Source of the DNA: an uncultured Myxococcales bacterium | GTDB lineage: Bacteria > Myxococcota_A > Bradymonadia > UBA7976 > UBA1532 | Direction: 5' to 3' | DNA length: 41,228 bases | Assembly (NCBI GenBank): GCA_903847385.1 | Contig: CAINDO010000148.1 | Coordinates: 1-41,228 of the forward strand | Part shown: positions 1 to 9,916 of the stretch, piece by piece | Layout: each line of letters opens with the position of its first letter | Numbering within the stretch: position 1 is the first letter of the stretch | Notes under the pieces: model-generated | Told to the model about the DNA's origin: nothing | What the model saw: the letters and a program-made list of their open reading frames with translations, nothing else | Database searches by the model: none | Made by a program: the position numbers and the translations under genes

Positions 1-1
1 C

Positions 2-697
2 GCCGGCCTGGTCGGCCCCGAGGGCCCGGCAGGCGCGCCCGGTCCCGCCGGTCCCGCGGGCCCCCAGGGCCCCGCCGGTGACCGCGGCGCCGCCGGGCCC
101 CAGGGTCAGCCGGGCGCGGCCGCCGATCCGGTGGACGTCGCCACCACCCTGGCCTTCGACGCGTTCTTCGTCTCCGAGGTCGCCCGCGCGCTGGTGCAGG
201 ACCACGCCGCCACGCTGCGCGGTCCCGTCGGACCCCAGGGACCCGTCGGGGGTGCGGGCAGCATGGGCCCCCCGGGTCCCGTGGGCCCCGCCGGCCCCCA
301 CGGCCCCGCCGGCACGGACGCGACCATTCCCACGGGCGCGGTGATGCCCTTCGCCCTGGCGGCCTGCCCGGCGGGCTGGACGGCGGCGGACGGACAGGCC
401 GGCCGTCCGGACCTGCGCGGACGCTTCCCGCTCGGGGTCGGTCCCCTGCCCCAGGGCGGCGTGCCCCCGGTGCTCAACGCCACGGGGGGCTCCCACCGCT
501 TCCGCATCGGCGGCCGGGGCAACCAGTTCGCCTGCTGCACCGGCGACCAGGGCATGCAGGGGGTGATGCTGGAGTGGATCGGCGAGACGGGGGTCGTCCG
601 CGCCGATCCGGCCGGCGACAACGGCCTGGACACGTTCAGCAACGAGACCCAGCACCTGCCGCCCTATACGGCCCTGCTCTACTGCATCAAGCAGTAG
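2..697 (+). CDS. Collagen-like repeat protein with phage tail-collar-type C-terminus (5' partial)
   Basis: The frame is open from the left edge, so the true start lies outside the window. The visible 231 residues begin with about 13 uninterrupted Gly-X-Y triplets rich in Pro and Ala. A short non-collagen segment follows ([20 protein letters not shown]), then a second block of about ten triplets. The C-terminal part reads [16 protein letters not shown], then [12 protein letters not shown], and ends [12 protein letters not shown]; this is the signature order of the phage tail-collar fold (PxGW, PDLRGRF, PPYxxLxYCI). Bacterial proteins joining collagen triplets to collar or C1q-like heads are usually trimeric surface or exosporium-like fibres; a surface role here is inference. 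No phage genes are nearby, so a stand-alone host protein is more likely than a prophage fibre. It converges on korB with only 9 bp between the stop codons. Confidence 0.75.
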   Translation, partial: AGLVGPEGPAGAPGPAGPAGPQGPAGDRGAAGPQGQPGAAADPVDVATTLAFDAFFVSEVARALVQDHAATLRGPVGPQGPVGGAGSMGPPGPVGPAGPHGPAGTDATIPTGAVMPFALAACPAGWTAADGQAGRPDLRGRFPLGVGPLPQGGVPPVLNATGGSHRFRIGGRGNQFACCTGDQGMQGVMLEWIGETGVVRADPAGDNGLDTFSNETQHLPPYTALLYCIKQ

Positions 698-706
698 CGC
701 GCGGGC

Positions 707-1743
<1,037 letters not shown>

Positions 1744-1747
<4 letters not shown>

Positions 1748-3594
1748 GCCTTGCTCCCGGCGTGCTCCGCGATGGCGCGCGCGATCTCGTGTTCCTTGAA
1801 GGGTTTGCCCTGGATCTTGTTGATGCTGACGGCGTCCACCAGATAGCGGGCGCGCAGCAGCATCCAGAGCTGTCCGAGGTTCAGCTCGGGGACGATGACC
1901 TTGCGGTAACGCTTGAGGATGTCACCGAGGTCGTTGGGCATCGGGTTCAGGTGGCGCAGGTGCACGTGACCGACGGTGTGACCCTCGGCCCGCGCGCGCT
2001 CGACGCCGGCGCGCAGCGCGCCCATGGTGCCGCCCCAGCCGACCACCAGGACGTCGCCCTCCGCGTCGCCGAAGATCTCCGTCGCCGGCAGGCTGTCCGC
2101 GATGCGGGCGACCTTCTCGGCGCGCAGGCGACACATGGCGTCGTGGTTCATCGGATCGTAGCTGACGTTGCCCGTGACGTTGGCCTTCTCCAGGCCGCCG
2201 ACGCGGTGCTCCAGGCCCGGCGTGCCCGGGATCGCCCACGGGCGCGCCAGGACCTCGTTGCGGGCGTAGGGCTGGAACGTGGCCGGATCCGTGTGGAACT
2301 GCACCGGAATGGGGGGCAGCGAGGCCATGTCCGGGATGCGCCAGGGCTCGGCGCCGTTGGCCAGGTAGCCATCGGTGAGGAGCACGACGGGCGTCATGTA
2401 GGTCACGGCGATGCGCGCGGCCTCGATGGCGGCGTAGAAGCAGTCGCCCGGCGAGCTGGCCGAGACGATGGGGATCGGCGACTCACCATTGCGGCCGTAG
2501 AGCACCTGCAACAGATCGCTCTGCTCCGTCTTGGTGGGCAGACCCGTGCTGGGCCCGCCGCGCTGGACGTCGCAGATGAGCAGGGGCAGCTCGAGCATCA
2601 TGGCCAGGTTCATGGCCTCGGACTTCAGCGCGATGCCCGGGCCGCTGGTGGTGGTGAGCGCGAGCGAGCCGGCGTAGGCCGCGCCGATGGCCGACCCGAT
2701 GGCGGCGATCTCGTCCTCGGCCTGGAACGTGCGCACGCCCAGGTGCTTCTGCTTGGACAGATAGTGCAGGATGTCCGAGGCCGGCGTGATGGGGTACGAG
2801 CCCAGGAAGAGATCCAGGCCCGTCAGCTCGGCGGCGGCCAGGAACCCCAGGGCGGCGGCCTCGTTGCCGGTCATGTTCTTGTAGCGGCCCGGCTCGATGC
2901 GCGCCTTGGGCACCTCGTACCGCTGCGCGAACATCTCGGTGGTGTCGCCGTAGTTCCAGCCGGCCCTGAGGGCGCGGGCGTTGGCCTCGGCCACGACCGG
3001 GTCCTTGGCGGCCATGGAGCCCTGGATCCAGTCCAGCGTGTGCTGCATGTCCCGGCTGAACAGCCAGTACACCAGGCCGAGCGCGAAGAAGTTCTTCGTG
3101 CGCACGGCGGCGCGCTGGTTGAGGCCGACGTCCGCGATGGCCCGGAGCGTGATGTTCGTGATGTCGACGGGGAACACCCGGAAGGCCGACAGCGTGCCGT
3201 CCTCGAGGGGGTTGGACTTGTAGCCCGCCCGCTCCAGGTTCTTCACGCCGAACTGCTCGGTGTTGGCGATCAGGATGCCGCCCTGCTTCAGATCGGCGAT
3301 GTTGGCCTTCAGGGCCGCCGGGTTCATGGCGACGAGCACGTCCGGCTCGTCCCCCGGCGTGAAGACCTCGCGGCTGCTGAAGTTGATCTGGAACCCCGAC
3401 ACGCCCGCGAGGGAGCCGGCGGGGGCGCGGATCTCGGCGGGGTAGTCCGGGAACGTGGCGAGATCGTTGCCTGCGAGCGCGGTCGTCTCGGTGAACTGCG
3501 AGCCCGTGAGCTGCATGCCGTCGCCGGAGTCACCGGCAAAACGGATCGCGACCGACTCGAAGGTCGAGCTGGATTTGCTGATGGTTGTTTCCAT
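1744..3594 (-). CDS. korA: 2-oxoacid:ferredoxin oxidoreductase, fused gamma-alpha subunit (KorA)
   Basis: This 616-residue subunit partners KorB. The N-terminal ~200 residues form the gamma domain (AIRFAGDSGDGMQLTGSQF near the start), and the rest is the alpha domain with the diagnostic YPITPASD motif at residue 267 and TSGPGIALKSEAMNLA. This gamma-alpha fusion with a separate beta subunit and no built-in ferredoxin domain is the KorAB layout known from Hydrogenobacter and Mycobacterium, some members of which tolerate oxygen. The start is well supported: AAAGGATT lies 8 nt upstream of the ATG. No ferredoxin or delta-subunit gene is in the window, so the electron acceptor is encoded elsewhere. 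Confidence 0.92.
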
Positions 3595-3644
3595 ATGGCC
3601 GCAATCCTTTAGTGGAATCGCGGCGCCATCTCAACTCCCCGATT

Positions 3645-3670
3645 CCGGATTCCGGAACCCCGGATTCCGG
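3645..3670. repeat. Pair of 11-bp direct repeats between korA and the MBOAT gene
   Basis: The sequence CCGGATTCCGG occurs at 3645-3655 and again at 3660-3670, a 15-bp period, in the 103-bp gap upstream of korA and downstream of the MBOAT stop. Both copies lie about 50-75 bp upstream of the korA ATG, so a role as a regulator site is possible. No T-run or clear hairpin accompanies them. Confidence 0.35.
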
Positions 3671-3697
3671 CGGGCGGCGGCGATTCGGGTCGGGGCG

Positions 3698-5107
3698 TCA
3701 GAACTGCCCGTAGATCAGGCCCACGCTGGCGTAGGGGGCCAGGAAGGCGAGCGCCAGCGCGGCCCCCACGTAGCCCACGGCGCGCAGCGGCCAGGGCACC
3801 CGGGCGGCCAGGGCCGGCAGGTCGAACACACCGGCCGCGATGGTCACCGCGGCGAACGCCGGAACGAGCGCGACGGGCGCCAGATGCACCAGGCGCTCCC
3901 CCGTCGTCGGCGTGAACAGACCGGCGTAGTAGGTGCCGGCGGCGGTCAGGTCCTCGGCGCGGAACAGGACGAGCGTGAGCGTGACGAGCAGGAACGTCAG
4001 CGCCGTGCACCCGACGCGCCAGCCCGCCCGGCGGCGCCGCGCCTGCCAGTCCGGCGTGTTCGTGCGCTGCAGATAGACCGCGTGGGCGGCCACCGCGGCG
4101 CCGTGGATGACACCGAAGACCACGAACCGGGCCGCCGCCCCGTGCCAGAGCCCCACGGCGACGAACAGGATCATCAGGTTGGTCACCAGCGGCCACGGCG
4201 AGGCGCCCGGGCGGGTCCCCGGCGCGGCCCGGCGGACGGCCCGCCGCTGCGCCGCCATCGACAGCGGGAAGAACACATAGGCTTTGAGCCAGGCCGAGAG
4301 CGTGATGTGCCAGCGGTTCCAGAAGTCCGTGAAGTTGCCCGCCAGATAGGGCAGCCGGAAGTTCTCGGGCAGGTCGTAGCCGAAGAGCATCGCCACGGCC
4401 CGGGCCATGTCCGTGTAACCCGAGAAGTCCGTGTAGACCTGCACCGCGAAGGCCAGCAGGCCGACCCAGAGCGTGACCGTGTCGTAGCGGCCCGGCGCGC
4501 CGAAGATGGGCTCGACGGCCGTCAGGCTCAGCAGGTCGGCGACGAGGGCCTTCTTGAGGAGGCCGCGGAAGAAGAGCTTCAGCGCACGCCGGAAGGTCTC
4601 GACGTCGCGCGTCGGCGGCGCGGCGAGCTGCGGCAGGAGCTCGTGGGCGCGGACCAGCGGCCCGGCCACCAGCTTGGGGAAGAAGGCGAGGAACGTGGCG
4701 TAACGCCAGAAATCGCGCTCGGCGTCGGCCTCGCCGGACCAAACGTCGATGCAGTATCCGACGCCCGTGAACACGTAGAACGAGATACCGAGGGGCAGCG
4801 CGAGGCCCAGGTGGTCGAGGGCGTCCGTGTAGCGGAAGACACCCAGCAGGCCGAGCTGTGCGGTCAGCGCCGCCCCCAGGATCCACGCGCGCTGGGTGTC
4901 CGACCGCACGCGGCCGAGGGCGAGGCCGGCGCCGTAGCTCACGCCGAGCACGCCGAGCAGGACCGGCACCGCGGCCCAGCCGCACAGGCCGTAGAACAAC
5001 AGACTGACCAGCGCCAGCCAGGGCACGCGCGCGCCGACGGGCAGCGCCGTATGCACGCCGAGCGCGAGCAGCAGGAAGAGCGGGAACTCGAGCGCGTTGA
5101 ACATCAT
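3698..5107 (-). CDS. MBOAT-family O-acyltransferase (AlgI/PatA-like)
   Basis: This 469-residue polytopic membrane protein belongs to the membrane-bound O-acyltransferase family, which moves acyl groups (often acetyl) across the inner membrane onto extracytoplasmic polysaccharide or peptidoglycan. It carries the AlgI-type signatures FPKLVAGPLVRAHELLPQ, YTDFSGYTDMARA and FWNRWHITLSAWLK (His267), and the conserved membrane histidine in GLWHGAA (His322), which is catalytic in this family. Length is normal for AlgI-type members. It starts ATGATG and overlaps the stop of the upstream SGNH-like gene by 4 bp, as in alginate AlgI with AlgJ/AlgX. The glycan acceptor is unknown, since no polymer biosynthesis genes adjoin it. 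Confidence 0.9.
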   Translation of the reverse strand: MMFNALEFPLFLLLALGVHTALPVGARVPWLALVSLLFYGLCGWAAVPVLLGVLGVSYGAGLALGRVRSDTQRAWILGAALTAQLGLLGVFRYTDALDHLGLALPLGISFYVFTGVGYCIDVWSGEADAERDFWRYATFLAFFPKLVAGPLVRAHELLPQLAAPPTRDVETFRRALKLFFRGLLKKALVADLLSLTAVEPIFGAPGRYDTVTLWVGLLAFAVQVYTDFSGYTDMARAVAMLFGYDLPENFRLPYLAGNFTDFWNRWHITLSAWLKAYVFFPLSMAAQRRAVRRAAPGTRPGASPWPLVTNLMILFVAVGLWHGAAARFVVFGVIHGAAVAAHAVYLQRTNTPDWQARRRRAGWRVGCTALTFLLVTLTLVLFRAEDLTAAGTYYAGLFTPTTGERLVHLAPVALVPAFAAVTIAAGVFDLPALAARVPWPLRAVGYVGAALALAFLAPYASVGLIYGQF

Positions 5108-6273
5108 GGCGCGGGCAGCTCGCTGCGGGCGAACCCCACGGGCTCACCGGCCGCCGACGCGGCCAGGATGGGCCGGGCGATGTGCTCGCCCAGCGCCCGG
5201 GAGAAGCGCTCCCGCCCCGTACGGCCGACGAGGTGGTGGCCGTCGAAACCGCCGTCTCGCCGGAAGTAGTCGTCGTCGGTGAGACCGTACGCCGCGCGGT
5301 CGCGGACGAAGACGGGCACGTCCAGCGTCTGCCCGACCTCGCGCAGGAGCGCCACGTAGCGGGCCTGCTCGCCGTTGCGCAGGGCACCGGAGAACCAGTC
5401 GGACACCGGCGCGTGCACCAGCGCGACGGCCACGCCGGCGGCCCGGAAGTGTTCGATCATGGCCACCAGGGCGTCGCGCTGTTTCCCGCCCGTGCGGAAG
5501 TCGTGCAGGCTGCTCGGCAGCGGCGGCGGGGGCACGTCCGCCAGGTTCACGGCGCCGGTCGGGGCCTTCCGGGCGGTCGCGTTGTCCAGGACCTCGTCGA
5601 CGACGTCCGCCGGCTGCGACGACGGCGCCGCCGGCGCGCGTGCGGGCCGGCCGAGCGCCCCGGCGACGCGCAGCCCGAAGTCGCGGATCAGGCGGCGGGC
5701 CTCGCCGTTGCGCGTGACGGCCACCAGGCCCGACCAGGCCAGCGGCGGGTGCGCATACAGGAACGCGCGGGTGTCCACGCTCGGGCCCTCGAGCAGCAGG
5801 TGCGTGAAGAAGTCGCCGACCCCCCAGAAGGCCACCGCCAGGATGGGGTTGCCCAGCGAGTCGTTGACGTCCACCTCGCCGGTCCCGATGAGCACCAGGC
5901 GCGTGCCGGCGGCGCGCAGCGTCTCGGGGCCCAGGAATCGGCGGGCGGCCTCGGAGGACGCGTCGAAGCCGCCTCCGTTGAACGCCAGATTCACCGCGGT
6001 CGTGCCGGCGCCCTCGGCGATCAGATCGGCCATCACCGGCCGGAACCGCGAGTTGCCCAGCAGCAGGACGGACGCCGGCCGGGGCGCGGCGGAGAAGTTC
6101 AGCAGGGCGTCCAGCGAGGTCTTGCGGGCGCGGGGGCCCACGATCAGGCCGCAGGTGACGTCCAGCGCGAGCAGGATGCCCAGGGCCAGCCAGAGCACGC
6201 GCAGCCGCCCGAGGCCGAGGCCTCGCGGGGCGGCGGCGGGGGCGGGACCAGGGGCTTGGGCGGCGACGGTCAT
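5104..6273 (-). CDS. Membrane-anchored SGNH-like protein, partner of the MBOAT acyltransferase
   Basis: The 389-residue protein has one N-terminal transmembrane helix (about residues 26-46) and a periplasmic domain. Seen motifs fit an SGNH/GDSL-type fold: block I as LLGNSRF (Ser75), an Asn/Gly segment NLAFNGGGFD, and a terminal GFDGHHL holding a plausible Asp-x-x-His pair. In AlgJ, AlgX and PatB systems such a protein completes O-acetyl transfer after the MBOAT protein exports the acyl group. The 4-bp overlap with the MBOAT gene supports that role here. The enzyme activity is inference, and this family is divergent enough that I recognise it by motif order only. Confidence 0.72.
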   Translation of the reverse strand: MTVAAQAPGPAPAAAPRGLGLGRLRVLWLALGILLALDVTCGLIVGPRARKTSLDALLNFSAAPRPASVLLLGNSRFRPVMADLIAEGAGTTAVNLAFNGGGFDASSEAARRFLGPETLRAAGTRLVLIGTGEVDVNDSLGNPILAVAFWGVGDFFTHLLLEGPSVDTRAFLYAHPPLAWSGLVAVTRNGEARRLIRDFGLRVAGALGRPARAPAAPSSQPADVVDEVLDNATARKAPTGAVNLADVPPPPLPSSLHDFRTGGKQRDALVAMIEHFRAAGVAVALVHAPVSDWFSGALRNGEQARYVALLREVGQTLDVPVFVRDRAAYGLTDDDYFRRDGGFDGHHLVGRTGRERFSRALGEHIARPILAASAAGEPVGFARSELPAP

Positions 6274-6439
6274 GGCATTCCGGGGAGCGCGTCGGGACGA
6301 GGCGGGCGCGGAGCCTACGGCCGCACGCGCGCCGAATGCAACGCGTGCGGAGCGGGACGCCAGGTCTGTGCGGCCCCTTGACCGGCGTCGGCGCGCGGCC
6401 CAGGCTCCGCCGCATTCTCAGACTCCGTGGAGTGCTCCC

Positions 6440-7216
6440 ATGTCCCAGTCCTCGTCCCCGAAGGTCGTCGTCGTCACCGGCGCCAGCGCCGGCATCGGCG
6501 CCACGCTCGCCGCACAGCTCGCCGCGGCCGGCCACACGCTCGTGCTCGCCGCGCGCCGCGAGGCGGAGCTGACCGCCATCGCCGCGCCGCTCGGCGCCCT
6601 GCCCGTCGTCACGGACGTGACCGACCGCGCGCAGGTCGAGGCGCTGTGCGCCCGCGCGCTCGAGGTCCACGGCCGAATCGACGTGTGGGTCAACAACGCC
6701 GGCCGCGGTATCACACGCCCCGTCTCGACGCTGACGGACGCCGACCTGGACGACATGATGTCGGTGAACGTGAAATCCGCGCTGTACGGCATGCAGGCCG
6801 TCTTGCCCCACTTCAAGGCCCGCAACGCCGGCCAGATCATCAACGTGTCCAGCGTGCTGGGCCGGGTGCCCTTCGCGCCGCTCCGGTCGGCCTACAGCGC
6901 CTCCAAGCACTTCCTGAACGCGCTCACGGCCAACCTGCGCATGGAGCTGGCGGCGACGCACCCGGGCATCACGGTGAGCCTGTTCACGCCGGGCGTCGTG
7001 TCCACGGACTTCGGCCTGAACGCGCTGCACGGGGGGCCGGACAACCGCATGCTGCCGGGCGCGCAGGACGTGACGGAGGTCGCCGGCCTGATCGCCGGGA
7101 TGATCGAGTCTCGCCGCACGGACGTCTACAGCCGCCCCGGCTACAAGGACCAGGTCGTGGCCTACTTCTCCGCCGACGACATGGGCGCGTTCGAGCAGCA
7201 GTTCCAGCGCCGCTGA
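6440..7216 (+). CDS. Short-chain dehydrogenase/reductase (SDR)
   Basis: This is a 258-residue classical SDR oxidoreductase using NAD(P)H. The cofactor loop TGASAGIG is at residues 13-20 and NNAG at 85-88. The catalytic set is Asn110, Ser138, Tyr152 and Lys156 in YSASK. Arg39-Arg40 after the second strand suggests a preference for NADP. The ATG at 6440 puts the Rossmann fold at the usual distance from the N-terminus; the frame is open far upstream but that part overlaps the divergent SGNH gene. The substrate is not predictable. It is divergently transcribed from the SGNH gene across a 166-bp intergenic region in which I see no convincing promoter. Confidence 0.88.
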   Translation: MSQSSSPKVVVVTGASAGIGATLAAQLAAAGHTLVLAARREAELTAIAAPLGALPVVTDVTDRAQVEALCARALEVHGRIDVWVNNAGRGITRPVSTLTDADLDDMMSVNVKSALYGMQAVLPHFKARNAGQIINVSSVLGRVPFAPLRSAYSASKHFLNALTANLRMELAATHPGITVSLFTPGVVSTDFGLNALHGGPDNRMLPGAQDVTEVAGLIAGMIESRRTDVYSRPGYKDQVVAYFSADDMGAFEQQFQRR

Positions 7217-7235
7217 CGCGCGTCGCCGGGTCGAA

Positions 7236-7754
7236 TCAGCGCGCGGCGGGCTGCGCCAGCCTGAACACCGCCGGCACACCCGTTGCCCCGGACCAGGTGA
7301 CCACGAACACATCGCCATAGTCGGCGTCCGTCAGCACGGGCGGCGACGCGACGCCGAGCGCCCCGAGCAGCAGCGGGACCGTGTCCGAGTGCTCCACGGC
7401 GAGCACGACGTCCGCGTCGGCCCGCTTGCGGAGCTCCGCGGCGAGCGTGCGCACGTGCTCGGCGGCATCTCGCCGACTGCGCACCTGCGGCACCACACCC
7501 GACCGCCGGGCGGCGGGCGCGGCCGTCTCCGCCGAGCGACGCGTGTCCGTGATGTAGATGGCCGCGAGCGGGCTCGCCTCGAAGAGCGTGGCCAGCCGCT
7601 CCGCCCGCACCGCGCCGGCGGGCGTCAGGGGCGGGTCATCCCCCGTGGCCTTCTCGGCGTGGCGCACCAACACGAGCGTCGTCGCGACGGCGGGGCCCGC
7701 GGTCAGCGTGAGGGCCAGGGCGAAGGCCGCCGGCAAGCGTCGAGCGTTTCTCAT
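7236..7754 (-). CDS. Periplasmic histidine phosphatase family protein
   Basis: The 172-residue protein starts with a cleavable-looking signal peptide (about residues 1-25, ending AVA) and then reads LVLVRHAEK. The RHAEK motif (Arg31, His32) is the phosphoacceptor signature of the histidine phosphatase (phosphoglycerate mutase-like) superfamily, and EHSDTVP supplies the second catalytic His122. Small exported members are often annotated as SixA-like or as phosphoglycerate mutase, but the substrate is unknown. It is the last gene of a minus-strand run, 22 bp after the hybrid kinase. It converges on the SDR gene with a 19-bp gap. Confidence 0.8.
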   Translation of the reverse strand: MRNARRLPAAFALALTLTAGPAVATTLVLVRHAEKATGDDPPLTPAGAVRAERLATLFEASPLAAIYITDTRRSAETAAPAARRSGVVPQVRSRRDAAEHVRTLAAELRKRADADVVLAVEHSDTVPLLLGALGVASPPVLTDADYGDVFVVTWSGATGVPAVFRLAQPAAR

Positions 7755-7776
7755 GGGGTCAGCCTACCACGGCGAC

Positions 7777-9915
7777 TCAGGCGTCGAGCACCCGCCGCAC
7801 CAGGGTGGCCAGGGCGTCCGGCGAGAACGGCTTGGAGATGAAGTTCACGCCGGGCACGAACGTGCCGTGGCGCGAGATGACCTCGCCCGGGTACCCGGAC
7901 ATGAACAGTCGCTTGATGTGCGGGTAGGCGGCCTGCACCTGCCCGGCGAGCGTGGCGCCGTCCATGCCCGGCATCATCACGTCCGTCAAGAGCAGGTCCA
8001 CCTGCCCCGGGTGCCGCGCCAGGAACGCGAGCGCCGCGTCGCCGCCCGGCACCTCGAACACGCGATAGCCGCAGTGCGTGAGCATCCGCACGGCGACGCC
8101 GCGAACCGCCACGTCGTCCTCGACCAGCAGGATGCCCTCCGTCCCGCGGGGGCGCAGCGTCGTGCTCGCCGGCGTCTTGCTGGGGGCGACGAGGGTCCGC
8201 GCGGGGAAGAACACCTTGAAGGTCGTGCCGACGTCCACCACGCTCTCGACGGTCAGGTGGCCGCCGCTCTGAGCGACGATGCCGTAGACCGTGGCCAGGC
8301 CGAGGCCCGTGCCCCGGCCGACCCCCTGGGTGGTGAAGAAGGGCTCGAACACCCGGGGCAGCACGTCCGGCGGGATCCCGTGCCCCGTGTCGCTCACCGA
8401 GAGCAGGACGTACTCCCCCGGCGGCACGATGAAGGTGCCGACCCGCGTGGGCTCCAGCAGGGTCGAGTCCTCCGTCTGGATGACCAGCGTGCCGCCGCCG
8501 GCCATGGCGTCGTTGGCGTTCACCGCCAGGTTCAGCAGGACCTGCCCGAGCTGCGCCTCGTCCGCCTCGACGGTGCGCACGCTGGGCGCCAGGCGCAGGA
8601 CGAACTCCACCTGCTCGGAGACGGACCGCCGCAGGAGCTTCTCGATGCCCCGGACCACGCGGGCCGGGTCGAGGATCCTCGGCGACAGGATCTGCTTGCG
8701 GCCGTAGGCGAGGAGCTGTCGGGTCAGCGCAGTGGCGCGCTCGCCGGCGTGTTCGATCTCGGCGATCTCCTCCAGCGCGGGCGCGTCCGGCGGCAGCAGC
8801 GCGCGCACCTCGGCGGCGCTGCCCAGGATGACCGTGAGCAGGTTGTTGAAGTCGTGGGCCACGCCCCCCGCCAGCGTGCCGATGGCCTCGAGCTTCTTGG
8901 CCTGGCGGAGCTGCTCCTCGGTCTGCAGCAGGCGTTCGCGGTCCCGCTCGCTCTCGGTCACGTCCTGAGAGATCGCGACCACGTGCCGCACGACGCCGGC
9001 CTCGTCGCGGATCGGCGTGAAGGTCGAGGCGGCGGTGTAGAGCGACGCGTCCTTGCGCCGGTTGACGACGCGCCCCGACCAGCTTCGACCGGCCAGGACG
9101 TCCGCCCACACCCGGGCGAAGTACGCTTCGGGGTGCGCGTCCGTGGCGAGGCGCCCGAGCGTCTGCCCCTCGACCTCGGCGCTCGAGTAGCCCGTCAAGG
9201 CCGTGAACGCCGGGTTCACGTACACGGCGCGCCCCTCGGCGTCGGTGATGACGACGACGTCCTGCGCGGCGGCGACGGCGGCCTTGAGCAGAAAGAGCCG
9301 CTCCTCGGAGAGGCGGCGCTCCGTCTCCGCGAGGCGCGTCTCGGCGGCCTCGGCGGCGTGCCGGAAGCTGAACCCGAACAGGGCCAACAGACCGAACACG
9401 GCGGTGATGTTGAAGCAGGAGAGCGCCGTCTGGACCTCGGGCGTGAGCGCGTGCCGCGGCGTCGCCGACTGCGAGCCCAGGAAGAGCGCGAGGAACACCG
9501 CCACCGACGCGCCTGCGAGCACGAGCTGCACGCGCAGGCGGCGCCCCTGCAGGAAGAGCGGGAACGCCGGGTAGACCATCAGGTAGTCCTGGAACCGAGT
9601 GCCCCAGCCGATGCTCCAGACGCAGGCCGTCTGGTGAATCGCCAGCTCGAGCAGGCACAGGGCGATCATCGTGGCGTGGTGACCTCGACGATTCGCGGCG
9701 AGCGCCGCCCCGTAGAGCGCGAAACTCACGAGGTTCAGCCAGAGCAGCTCCGTGGCCCCGACCCACGCGAAGATGGGCACGACGCACAGGTGGATGCCGA
9801 TGGCCGCCACGCCGCCCAGATTGTACGAGACGAAGGTGCGGTAGTTCGCGGGCCGCACGGCCGGCGTCGGCGTGACGATGAACGAGCGAAGCGCCGCGAG
9901 GGCACGGCGCAGCAC
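7777..9915 (-). CDS. Membrane hybrid sensor histidine kinase with PAS and receiver domains
   Basis: The 712-residue kinase has five to six hydrophobic helices in residues ~25-205 with almost no periplasmic loop, a short coiled coil, a PAS domain (~215-330, with YVNPAFTALTGYSSAEVEG), a HisKA domain with phosphoacceptor His354 in GVAHDFNNLL, and a HATPase with DTGHGIPP and GTGLGLATVYG. A C-terminal receiver domain carries phosphoacceptor Asp645 in LLTDVMMPGMDG. The start is taken as the GTG at 9915, just after the MutS-like stop at 9917; no nearby ATG retains the first helices. The frame is open further upstream, inside the MutS-like gene, but that part reads as shadow. No separate regulator adjoins, so output probably passes through the receiver domain by phosphorelay. 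Confidence 0.85.
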   Translation of the reverse strand: MLRRALAALRSFIVTPTPAVRPANYRTFVSYNLGGVAAIGIHLCVVPIFAWVGATELLWLNLVSFALYGAALAANRRGHHATMIALCLLELAIHQTACVWSIGWGTRFQDYLMVYPAFPLFLQGRRLRVQLVLAGASVAVFLALFLGSQSATPRHALTPEVQTALSCFNITAVFGLLALFGFSFRHAAEAAETRLAETERRLSEERLFLLKAAVAAAQDVVVITDAEGRAVYVNPAFTALTGYSSAEVEGQTLGRLATDAHPEAYFARVWADVLAGRSWSGRVVNRRKDASLYTAASTFTPIRDEAGVVRHVVAISQDVTESERDRERLLQTEEQLRQAKKLEAIGTLAGGVAHDFNNLLTVILGSAAEVRALLPPDAPALEEIAEIEHAGERATALTRQLLAYGRKQILSPRILDPARVVRGIEKLLRRSVSEQVEFVLRLAPSVRTVEADEAQLGQVLLNLAVNANDAMAGGGTLVIQTEDSTLLEPTRVGTFIVPPGEYVLLSVSDTGHGIPPDVLPRVFEPFFTTQGVGRGTGLGLATVYGIVAQSGGHLTVESVVDVGTTFKVFFPARTLVAPSKTPASTTLRPRGTEGILLVEDDVAVRGVAVRMLTHCGYRVFEVPGGDAALAFLARHPGQVDLLLTDVMMPGMDGATLAGQVQAAYPHIKRLFMSGYPGEVISRHGTFVPGVNFISKPFSPDALATLVRRVLDA

Positions 9916-9916
9916 G

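Noticed and set aside
3455..5269. A ~600-codon plus-strand frame across korA and the MBOAT gene
   Set aside because: It crosses the start of korA and all of the MBOAT gene and is rich in Arg/Glu/Gln/Gly without recognisable motifs; a GC shadow.
7214..7240. Hairpin terminator between the SDR and phosphatase genes
   Set aside because: Only a 5-bp inverted repeat with a long loop and no T-run on either strand.
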